Below the pieces are notes generated by a model. The model was not told the origin of the DNA. It made no database searches and saw nothing but the letters and a program-made list of their open reading frames with translations. From CAZGLR01 sp964526635 (lineage in GTDB: Bacteria; Zixibacteria; MSB-5A5; GN15; JAAZOE01), in NCBI GenBank assembly GCA_964526635.1, contig CAZGLR010000065.1, positions 1 through 19,801 on the forward strand: a stretch of 19,801 nt of DNA, given 5' to 3'. Of the stretch, positions 1-6,820 are shown one piece after another. The position numbers were made by a program, and so were the translations under genes. Each line of letters begins with the position of its first letter. The stretch's first letter is position 1.

Positions 1-498
1 TTCGTCCCCGAGAAAGATATTAAGGAAATCCGTTCGGTGACAGCTACGGCGTATCAGGCAGTCAATGTTTCCAATACCTTCCACGGCCGCGATATCATGG
101 CCCCCGCCGCGGCGCATGTATGCGCCGGACTGCCGGTTTCCCGGCTGGGACGACCGGTGAAAAAGATCATCCGCGAGGCATCGTTTGGGAATTTCAGCCG
201 TAATAAAAATGGTCTGGTCGGGACGATCCAGTGGATTGACCGTTTCGGCAACCTGATTACGACGATTCCCGGAGCGGAGTTAAAAACCGGGATGCAGGTG
301 TTTGTCGATGATGAACCGGTCGGGCCGGTGCGCAAAACATTCGGCAGTGTGAAGCCGGGGGATCAAGTGGCCTATATCGGGTCATCGGGATATCTCGAAG
401 TGGCGGTGCGTGACTGGGCCGCGGCGGCCGAATTCGGTATCGGGCGTCGTGAGGATGCCCGCATTGAAGTCCGCACAGCACGAGGAAGAGCGCGATGA
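1..498 (+). CDS. SAM hydroxide adenosyltransferase (DUF62), C-terminal part
   Basis: The reading frame is open from base 1, so the N-terminus lies outside the window and only about 165 residues are visible. The motifs NTFHGRDIMAPAAAH and IDRFGNLITTIP are hallmarks of the DUF62 / SAM hydrolase family. These enzymes use water (hydroxide) to split S-adenosylmethionine into adenosine and methionine and are related to the SAM-dependent chlorinases and fluorinases. The visible part spans the end of the N-terminal domain and the whole C-terminal beta-barrel domain. The stop codon overlaps the nrdR start as ATGA (495-498), so the two are probably translationally coupled. The true halogenase specificity loop is not visible, but hydrolysis is by far the commonest function in the family. 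Cytoplasmic. Confidence 0.88.
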   Translation, partial: FVPEKDIKEIRSVTATAYQAVNVSNTFHGRDIMAPAAAHVCAGLPVSRLGRPVKKIIREASFGNFSRNKNGLVGTIQWIDRFGNLITTIPGAELKTGMQVFVDDEPVGPVRKTFGSVKPGDQVAYIGSSGYLEVAVRDWAAAAEFGIGRREDARIEVRTARGRAR

Positions 499-944
499 AT
501 TGCCCTTTTTGCGGACATGAAGAAAACAAGGTCGTCGATTCGCGGCCGGTGCAGGATGGCCGGGCCGTCCGACGGCGCCGTGAGTGCCTCGGGTGCAGTG
601 AACGGTTCACCACCTATGAATATGTCGAGGCGGTGACAATCACCGTCATTAAATCCGATGGCCGCCGTGAGCCATTTGATAAACAAAAAGTCATCTCCGG
701 CATCAAGCTGGCGTGCAATAAGCGGCCGGTAACGTCGAAGCAGATTGAGGCGATGGCCTCGGAAATCGAGGCCGAGGTGCAGGAATTGTCGCGCAATGAG
801 GTGAAAGCCGAGGATATTGGCGCGATGGTCATGAAGAAGCTCAAAGAGAAGGACGAGATTGCATACGTGCGGTTTGCGTCGGTCTATCGTAAATTCGCCG
901 ATACCTCGGAGTTTCTCGAAGAGATCAAGAAGATGCTGGACTGA
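495..944 (+). CDS. nrdR: Transcriptional repressor NrdR
   Basis: The 149-residue product has normal NrdR length. Its N-terminal zinc ribbon uses Cys3, Cys6, Cys31 and Cys34 (MNCPFCG and RRRECLGC), followed by the family signature RFTTYEYVE. An ATP-cone domain fills residues of about 49-139. NrdR senses ATP/dATP and represses ribonucleotide reductase operons at NrdR boxes; no nrd gene and no obvious NrdR box is seen in this window. The start overlaps the stop of the upstream gene by four bases. Downstream, 66 bases separate it from tatC. A 20-codon frame (944-1006) overlaps the nrdR stop but shows no family features, so it is not called. Confidence 0.96.
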   Translation: MNCPFCGHEENKVVDSRPVQDGRAVRRRRECLGCSERFTTYEYVEAVTITVIKSDGRREPFDKQKVISGIKLACNKRPVTSKQIEAMASEIEAEVQELSRNEVKAEDIGAMVMKKLKEKDEIAYVRFASVYRKFADTSEFLEEIKKMLD

Positions 945-1010
945 TGGGGGAGATGGGGAAGCGTAAGGATATTTTTGCACACCGCCTGATAATACCCATC
1001 CGTTAATAAT

Positions 1011-1786
1011 ATGATAAAACAACCGGTTGAAAAAGAGATGACGTTCATTGATCATCTCGAAGAATTGCGCTGGCGCATTCTCAAGTCGCTGGCGGCGGTG
1101 ATCGTCTGCGCGATTGGTGCGNNNNNNNNNNTGGTGCGTATGTCTTTTCCGAGTTCCTGGTTGATTTCATGAGCGAACCGCTCAAGGAAACCGGCGTGTA
1201 TTTCAAAGCGCCAACCGAGGCGTTTCTGGTGCGGATCAAAGTCTCGCTGTTTGCCGGGGCGGTGGTGGCGATTCCGGTTGTCTTTTATCAAATATGGATG
1301 TTTATCGGTCCGGGGCTGTTGAAAAGCGAAATCAAGATTGTGATCCCGATAGTGATATCATCGACGTTTTTCTTTCTCGTGGGCGGATCATTCTGCTTTT
1401 TCATGGTGGTGCCGATGGCGGTGCAGTTCCTGCTGGGTTTTGCCACCGAGACGATGCAGCCGATGATCATGATCGATGATTATATCGGATTTGTCGGGAT
1501 GCTGGTGCTGGCCTTCGGGCTGGTCTTTGAGTTGCCGGTGGCGGCATATGTGCTGGGCCGTCTGGGGGTAATCGATCATAAACTGCTGGGCAAAGGGCGC
1601 CGTTTTGCGATCGTCGGTATCCTGATTGTGGCGGCGATCATCACGCCGCCGGACGTGATTTCGCAATTTTTGCTGGCGGGACCGTTGTATTTGCTGTATG
1701 AGATTTCGATTCTGGTAGTGTATTTTACGGGTAAGAAGCGTGAGGCGATAGACGCGCAGGATGATCCCTATCGCGGCGATGAATAG
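1011..1786 (+). CDS. tatC: Sec-independent protein translocase TatC (split by an N run)
   Basis: TatC is the six-helix membrane receptor for twin-arginine signal peptides. The N-terminus carries the family motif FIDHLEELRWR. The later segments AFGLVFELPVAAYVLGRLGVI-like and IITPPDVISQ are typical of the central and C-terminal helices. Ten Ns at 1122-1131 shift the left (frame 3) and right (frame 2) halves out of register. The bases tggtgcg occur on both sides of the Ns. If this is one overlapping copy, the gene becomes one 252-residue frame of normal TatC length. Two starts are possible: ATG 1011, which has no clear ribosome site, and ATG 1038, immediately before TFIDHLEELR with a weak AAAGAG. 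No tatA/B gene is beside it. Confidence 0.93.
1122..1131. other. Assembly gap placeholder (10 N) inside tatC
   Basis: Ten Ns interrupt tatC. The flanks end in ttggtgcg on the left and begin with tggtgcg on the right. Merging this shared 7-mer restores one open frame, so the gap probably has negative true length: the contig ends overlap. Confidence 0.9.
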
Positions 1787-1791
1787 ACATA

Positions 1792-1820
1792 TTGACTTGC
1801 GGTGTGAAATAGTATAGATT
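1792..1820 (+). promoter_or_regulatory. Sigma-70-type promoter for tRNA-Gly
   Basis: TTGACT at 1792-1797 is separated by 17 bases from TAGATT at 1815-1820. The alternative -10, TATAGA at 1813-1818, would give a 15-base spacer. The site lies five bases after the tatC stop and about 57 bases before the tRNA, so the tRNA is probably transcribed independently with a leader of about 50 nt. Confidence 0.6.
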
Positions 1821-1840
1821 TTTCGAGTGGTACAGACATA

Positions 1841-1860
1841 TCCGGGGCGGGCGTCCCGGA
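1841..1860 (+). repeat. Hairpin in the tRNA leader
   Basis: The perfect 6-bp arms TCCGGG (1841-1846) and CCCGGA (1855-1860) enclose the 8-base loop GCGGGCGT. The loop is identical to the first eight bases of the tRNA that starts at 1877. No T run follows, so it is not a terminator. It may mark the leader for processing or be chance in a G+C-rich patch. Confidence 0.45.
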
Positions 1861-1876
1861 GGATAGATAGATTTAA

Positions 1877-1948
1877 GCGGGCGTAATTCAGCGGTAGAAT
1901 GCAAGCTTCCCAAGCTTGACGTCGAGGGTTCGACTCCCTTCGCCCGCT
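1877..1948 (+). tRNA. tRNA-Gly (anticodon CCC)
   Basis: The acceptor arms GCGGGCG (1877-1883) and CGCCCGC (1941-1947) pair perfectly. The anticodon stem CAAGC/GCTTG (1902-1906, 1914-1918) holds the loop TTCCCAA, giving anticodon CCC at 1909-1911. The T arm has the standard GGTTCGACTCC core. The molecule closely resembles the glycine CCC tRNA of E. coli. CCA is not encoded: the discriminator T at 1948 runs into a T6 tract (1948-1953), which could also help end transcription. Confidence 0.97.
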
Positions 1949-2006
1949 TTTTTAGTTGGCCGGTCTTTTAAGTTCCCCTGAATAAATTCCGTATTATATT
2001 CCCGAA

Positions 2007-3293
2007 ATGAAGATCGTCGATGTTAAACCATATTCGCCACTCTATGGCGCTATCTGGCCCGGGGCGCGGCTGGTGACTGTCAATGGTCACCCCGTGGCCG
2101 ACGAGCTGGAATTCCATTTCCATAATACCGAGGACTACCTCGATCTGGAAATCGAAGTCGATGGCGCTACCCGCGAGTTCTCCCTCGATGCCGAGGCCTG
2201 CGGCGATCTGGGCCTGACCTTCGAAGACGCCAAAATACGGATTTGCAATAACAAGTGCATTTTCTGCTTTGTGCATCAGCAGCCGAAGGGGATGCGGCGG
2301 AGTCTGTATGTTCGCGATGATGATTTCCGGCTGTCGTTTACGCATGGGAATTACATCTCGCTTTCGGCGATGTCGGAAGATGATTACCGGAGGATTATTG
2401 AACAACGGCTGTCGCCATTGTATATCTCGGTGCACGCGACGGATGATACCCTGCGGCGGTGTATTTTCAAGAATGAAAAGCTGGAGCCGATTCTGCCGCG
2501 TTTGAAGGAACTGACCGGCAATGGCATCGCGATCCATACGCAGGCGGTGGTGTGCCCGGAGGTCAACGATGGCGACCATCTGCGGCAGACGATTGAGGAC
2601 CTGGCCGAACTGGCGCCGGGGGTGGCGTCGCTGGCCGTGGTGCCGGTGGGGCTGACGAAATATCGGCAGAAATTACCGGAGTTGCGGCCGTTTACATCGG
2701 ATGAGGCGGCCACGACGATTGATCTGGTGCATGGATATCATCAGGGATTTCGGAACAGGTTCGGGACGCGGTTTGCATTTCCGGCCGATGAGTTCTTTTT
2801 GCAGGCGGGGCGGGAGTTGCCATCGCTGAGTTATTATGAGGAGATGGCGCAGTTTGAGAATGGTGTCGGGATGTGCCGTCAGTTGATAACAGATTTCAAC
2901 CGGCGGAAGCGTTTTCTGCCTGAGCGGGTGGCGCGGCCGTTGCGTTTGGGCTTGATAACGGGCGCTTCAGCAGCCCCGGTGCTGGAAGAATTCATCTTGC
3001 CGTCGTTGCATAAAATTGATAACCTGACCATTGATTTGACTGTGGTGGAAAATGAGTTCTGGGGTGAGATGGTGACAGTTACGGGTCTTTTGACCGGACA
3101 GGATATTTTGGCGCAAGTGGGGGAAAGCCGGGCTGAAGTTCTGGTGCTGCCCCCGAATTGTCTGAATTTCGACGATTTGTTTCTCGATGATTTCTCGCTG
3201 GAGCAGTTTACGAACCTGGCCGGGCGGCCGGTGGTCGTCGGCAGCTATAATATGGTCGAGACAATCACGCGGGCGATTAGGGAGATGCAATAG
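2007..3293 (+). CDS. DUF512-family radical SAM protein with N-terminal PDZ-like domain
   Basis: This 428-residue protein begins with a PDZ-like segment (about residues 1-65: SPLYGAIWPGARLVTVNG). A radical-SAM-type cluster motif CNNKCIFC (Cx3Cx2C) follows near residues 80-87, then FVHQQPKGMRRSLYVRDDD and SFTHGNYISL, which mark the DUF512 family. The C-terminal half is the DUF512 domain. The family probably binds a 4Fe-4S cluster and SAM, but its substrate is not established. It ends three bases before der, and DUF512 genes beside der are also known from other phyla, hinting at a role linked to ribosome assembly or translation. No good Shine-Dalgarno precedes ATG 2007; a TATTAT-like -10 element sits 11-16 bases upstream, so the mRNA may have a very short leader. 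Confidence 0.9.
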   Translation: MKIVDVKPYSPLYGAIWPGARLVTVNGHPVADELEFHFHNTEDYLDLEIEVDGATREFSLDAEACGDLGLTFEDAKIRICNNKCIFCFVHQQPKGMRRSLYVRDDDFRLSFTHGNYISLSAMSEDDYRRIIEQRLSPLYISVHATDDTLRRCIFKNEKLEPILPRLKELTGNGIAIHTQAVVCPEVNDGDHLRQTIEDLAELAPGVASLAVVPVGLTKYRQKLPELRPFTSDEAATTIDLVHGYHQGFRNRFGTRFAFPADEFFLQAGRELPSLSYYEEMAQFENGVGMCRQLITDFNRRKRFLPERVARPLRLGLITGASAAPVLEEFILPSLHKIDNLTIDLTVVENEFWGEMVTVTGLLTGQDILAQVGESRAEVLVLPPNCLNFDDLFLDDFSLEQFTNLAGRPVVVGSYNMVETITRAIREMQ

Positions 3294-3296
3294 ATT

Positions 3297-4619
3297 ATGG
3301 CGCTGCCGATTGTGGCTATAGTGGGTCGTCCCAACGTGGGGAAATCGTCGCTGTTTAACCGTATTATACGAAGCAAACTTGCGGTGATCCATGATACGTC
3401 TGGTGTGACGCGGGACCGTAATTTTGCTATTGCTGACTGGAATGGCCGTGAGTTTTACCTGGTCGATACCGGCGGGATGGTGCCGGGGACGTCGGATCAG
3501 ATGGAGCTGTTGATATTCGAGCAGTCGCAACTGGCCCTGGATCAGGCTGATGTGATTTTGCTTATGGTGGATTGCCAGACGGGAATCACCGATCTGGATC
3601 AACGCATCGCCAGGGATTTGCGCAAGACAGCCAAGCCGGTGATTCTGGTTGTCAACAAGACGGATAATGAGCGTCTGCAGCTTGAGGCGGCGGAGTTCTA
3701 TTCGCTGGGATTTGACCCGGTGCAGATGGTGTCGGCGGCCAATGGATTAGGGACCGGTGATTTGCTTGATATCGTGGTGGAGAGCCTGCCAACGACTCGC
3801 GACGAGGAGCATGACGAGGATATCATCCGGGTGGCGGTGGTGGGCCGTCCCAACGTCGGGAAGTCATCGTTTGTAAATAAGCTGCTGGGCCGGCAGCGGC
3901 ATATTGTTTCGGATGTTCCGGGAACGACGCGGGATGCTATCGACTCGCCCTTTGAACTCAATGGTAAAAAGTATATTCTGGTCGATACGGCGGGCCTGCG
4001 CAAGCGCAGCCGCGTCAAAGAGAGTGTTGAGTTTTATACGACCCTGCGTACCTCCCGCGCGATCGAACGCTGCGATATCGCGGTGGTGCTTATGGAGGCC
4101 AGCGAGGGATTGAATTTCCAGGAGTTGAAGATTATCGATGAAGTCGCTGAAGCGAAGCGTGGGATGGTGCTGGTGATTAATAAATGGGATATTTTTGAGA
4201 AGGATGAGTATTCGGCCGACATTTATATGCGCCAGATTCGCGAAGCGGTCCCGACGCACAGTTATATTCCGATCGTTTTTACGTCGGCGTTGACCGGGCA
4301 GCGGGTAATAAAGACGATGCAGTATGTGGACGCGGTGTATGATCAGTTTACGCGCCGTATTGCAACCTCCGAACTCAATGAATTTCTTGAGGAGGCGGTA
4401 GCCAAGCAGCCGCCGGCGGCGGTGCGGGGAAGATGGATCAAACTCTATTATATGACGCAGCCGGAGACCGCCCCGCCGATATTTGTGATATTCTCCAATT
4501 TTCCGCAGTTTATATCCGATTCCTATCATCGGTACCTGCAGAACCGGATGCGTGAGCGGTTCGGGTTCGAGGGAGTGCCGATAACGCTCAAGCTCAAGGC
4601 GCGCAAGGACAAAAAGTAA
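3297..4619 (+). CDS. der: Ribosome biogenesis GTPase Der (EngA)
   Basis: The 440-residue product has the two tandem GTPase domains unique to Der. The first has GRPNVGKS (10-17), DTGG (57-60) and NKTD (120-123). The second has GRPNVGKS (183-190), DTAG (230-233, followed by LRKRSR) and NKWD (295-298). A KH-like domain occupies about residues 355-440 and ends in a lysine-rich tail. Der acts in late assembly of the 50S ribosomal subunit and is normally essential. GGGAG about a dozen bases upstream of ATG 3297 can serve as ribosome site. It forms a two-gene unit with the DUF512 protein; an 85-base spacer follows. Confidence 0.97.
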   Translation: MALPIVAIVGRPNVGKSSLFNRIIRSKLAVIHDTSGVTRDRNFAIADWNGREFYLVDTGGMVPGTSDQMELLIFEQSQLALDQADVILLMVDCQTGITDLDQRIARDLRKTAKPVILVVNKTDNERLQLEAAEFYSLGFDPVQMVSAANGLGTGDLLDIVVESLPTTRDEEHDEDIIRVAVVGRPNVGKSSFVNKLLGRQRHIVSDVPGTTRDAIDSPFELNGKKYILVDTAGLRKRSRVKESVEFYTTLRTSRAIERCDIAVVLMEASEGLNFQELKIIDEVAEAKRGMVLVINKWDIFEKDEYSADIYMRQIREAVPTHSYIPIVFTSALTGQRVIKTMQYVDAVYDQFTRRIATSELNEFLEEAVAKQPPAAVRGRWIKLYYMTQPETAPPIFVIFSNFPQFISDSYHRYLQNRMRERFGFEGVPITLKLKARKDKK

Positions 4620-4704
4620 GTAATTCCATTTTCGTGTCAGATTAATAAAACGCCGCCACGGTCCGATAGAAACATGTAGGACCCAGGGACCGAGAGCGAG
4701 GCGT

Positions 4705-6426
4705 ATGAATCAGGACGCGATTTACGATCTTGAAGAGCGTGTCTTCGAGCTGGAGCATCTGCTCGAAGCAAAAAATCAGGAAACGACCGATCTGGCCGAG
4801 ATTGCGTCGATCATTACCTCGATTCTTGATATCGAATCCATTCTCGCCGTCACCATGGAAATCAGTATCCGTCAACTTGCCGGCGAGGTCGGGGCGGTGA
4901 TGTTGCTGGAAAACGGCGATTTGCAGGAGAAAATATCATGGGGTATCGATTCGACTATTTTCAAGGAACGGCCCTATCGCGAAAATCTGCCGCTCGATGA
5001 ATACTGCCTGAAGTCGCATCAAACAATCGTGGATAATGACTGCACGACACCTATTTCCGATAAATGTTCAATCGTCAGCATCATAGCAGCGCCGATTATC
5101 ACCCATGAAGAAGCTATCGGGGTCGTGATTATTCTCAATAAGGAGAATGAGCAATCGTTTACCGACCGGGACCGTCTGGCGCTGGAGCTGATCTGTAAAT
5201 TCGCGGCGGTGGCGATTGACAACAGCAAGTTACTGAAAGAATCGCTGGAGAAGCAGAAAATCGAGCAGGAACTCGGGTTGGCCCGCGAAGTTCAGACGAC
5301 GTTTTTGCCGGACAAAATCAGGATCAACGGCCTTTCGATTGCGGCCAACTACTTTCCCGCTCGCCAGGTGGGCGGTGATTATTATGATCTGATTCCGATC
5401 GGGAACGACAAGTTGTTCTTCCTGCTCGGTGATGTCACCAATAAAGGTATGCCGGCGGCGCTGGTGATGACATCGGTATATTCGATTGTCCGGGCATATA
5501 TTACCTCCGGGCAGCCGATCAACGTGCGTAAGATCATGGTTCATCTCAATGATTTGCTCTGCAATGATATTATCCGTGGCCGCGACATGTTTATAACATT
5601 GTTTATGGCCTATATCGATTTATCGACCGGGATGATGGAGTATTGTAATGGCGGGCATCCGCCGGCGATGTATTTCCGGTTGGCCAAAAACGAGATTATT
5701 CCGCTCAAGCGCGGCGGGCCGCTGGTCGGGCAGTTTGCCGGCTTGCAGTATCTGGCGACGCGGGTCAAAGTGTCGCCGGGCGACCGCATCTTCTGTTACA
5801 CCGATGGTGTTATCGAGGCGGAGAATCGTCGCGGGCAGTTGTATGGTATCAAGCGGCTGGAGGAATTCTTCAAGGCAGGCCTGGCGTTGTCGACAGAGCG
5901 CTTCAGCGGCGTGATCAAGGAAGAGATTGACCGGTATGCTCAGGGAGCGAGTCCCGACGCTATCGATGATTTAACGACTCTGGTGATCGACCTGGTGGGT
6001 GAAAATGATCTGTTTGACACCCGTGAGTTTACCTACAGCTCGGTGCTGGGCAATCTGGAGCGCTTGTATTTTGATCTGGGACAGGTACTGGCCGATACGA
6101 AACTGGACGTAAATACCGTCAATTCAATAAAAGTTGCTGTCTCGGAGGCATTTACAAACGCCATCATACATGCGCATAAAAGGGACAGAAAGAAGAAAGT
6201 CAGGGTCATAACGAAGCTAAACAAAAAGCAGTTTATCGCCGATATACAAGATCATGGCGCCGGATTCAGTGGCTCCCAGCATCTTAACAGGGATTTGGGT
6301 CGGAATCCGATGGCAGAATCTGGCAGGGGGCTGGCAATTATTAACAAATTGGCCGACTCAGTGGAGATTAACTCCTTACCTGACCAGGGTACGAGCATCA
6401 AGATGGTATGGAACATATCGTCTTAA
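4705..6426 (+). CDS. GAF-PP2C (RsbU-like) phosphatase fused to an RsbW-like ATPase domain
   Basis: This 573-residue cytoplasmic protein has four parts. Residues 1-30 form a short coiled coil. A GAF sensor fold spans about 32-175. A second helix leads into a PP2C/SpoIIE phosphatase at about 190-430, with metal ligands in GGDYYDL (223-229), GDVTNKG (242-248), TDGVIEA (366-372) and DDLT (421-424). A C-terminal GHKL ATPase at about 435-573 has N-box SEAFTNAIIHAH (E481, N485), G1 DHGAGF (516-521) and G2 SGRGLAI. The phosphatase should dephosphorylate, and the ATPase domain phosphorylate or bind, a STAS antagonist, and a STAS gene follows directly. Opposing activities in one chain recall HsbR and CrsR, but here GAF replaces the receiver. 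The Shine-Dalgarno is weak (GAGG three bases before ATG). Confidence 0.93.
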   Translation: MNQDAIYDLEERVFELEHLLEAKNQETTDLAEIASIITSILDIESILAVTMEISIRQLAGEVGAVMLLENGDLQEKISWGIDSTIFKERPYRENLPLDEYCLKSHQTIVDNDCTTPISDKCSIVSIIAAPIITHEEAIGVVIILNKENEQSFTDRDRLALELICKFAAVAIDNSKLLKESLEKQKIEQELGLAREVQTTFLPDKIRINGLSIAANYFPARQVGGDYYDLIPIGNDKLFFLLGDVTNKGMPAALVMTSVYSIVRAYITSGQPINVRKIMVHLNDLLCNDIIRGRDMFITLFMAYIDLSTGMMEYCNGGHPPAMYFRLAKNEIIPLKRGGPLVGQFAGLQYLATRVKVSPGDRIFCYTDGVIEAENRRGQLYGIKRLEEFFKAGLALSTERFSGVIKEEIDRYAQGASPDAIDDLTTLVIDLVGENDLFDTREFTYSSVLGNLERLYFDLGQVLADTKLDVNTVNSIKVAVSEAFTNAIIHAHKRDRKKKVRVITKLNKKQFIADIQDHGAGFSGSQHLNRDLGRNPMAESGRGLAIINKLADSVEINSLPDQGTSIKMVWNISS

Positions 6427-6449
6427 TGTCACAATTGATGGAGGCACAG

Positions 6450-6800
6450 ATGGAATTATCCATTACGCAGCAGGGGAAAGTCAGTGTCGTGGCACTGAAG
6501 GGGAAGCTTGATTTGGCCAATGCCGCCCGTTTAAAGGAAGAAGTCAAACCGTTGCTGGACGCCGATCGCACGCAAATTCATTTGAGCATGAAGGATGTCG
6601 ATTTTATCAACAGTTCGGGGCTTGGAGCGCTGGTCTCGTTGATGAAGGAAATCCGCGTGCACAAAGGCCGATTGACGCTTTCGGATCTGGCACCATATGT
6701 CAACGAAATTTTCGAAATCACTCAATTATCCCATGTTTTTGAGATTTATGACACAGTCGATGCAGCGCTCAGCAGCTATCAAGCGGTGCCGTCACGCTAA
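6450..6800 (+). CDS. STAS-domain anti-sigma factor antagonist
   Basis: This 116-residue single STAS domain is of SpoIIAA/RsbV type. The phosphorylation loop reads DFINSSGLGALV, with candidate Ser55/Ser56. The early strand VVALKGKLDLANA is typical. ATG 6450 is preferred because GGAGG (6440-6444) lies five bases upstream. An in-frame ATG at 6426, overlapping the phosphatase stop as TAATG, would add eight residues. It is almost certainly the substrate of the upstream phosphatase/kinase fusion. Its target is not in the window: no separate sigma or anti-sigma gene is seen, so it may act on FlgM, a diguanylate cyclase or the chemotaxis proteins, as its relatives do. Confidence 0.93.
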   Translation: MELSITQQGKVSVVALKGKLDLANAARLKEEVKPLLDADRTQIHLSMKDVDFINSSGLGALVSLMKEIRVHKGRLTLSDLAPYVNEIFEITQLSHVFEIYDTVDAALSSYQAVPSR

Positions 6801-6820
6801 CCTGGAACCGGGGGTAACAC

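Noticed and set aside
944..1006. 20-codon ORF overlapping the nrdR stop
   Set aside because: No family features, no separate ribosome site, and it is short enough to be chance.
6218..6245. TAAA followed by GCCGATAT, like a flagellar sigma-28 promoter
   Set aside because: The spacer is 16 bases instead of 15, the site is inside the phosphatase coding region, and similar GCCGATA strings occur by chance elsewhere in the window.
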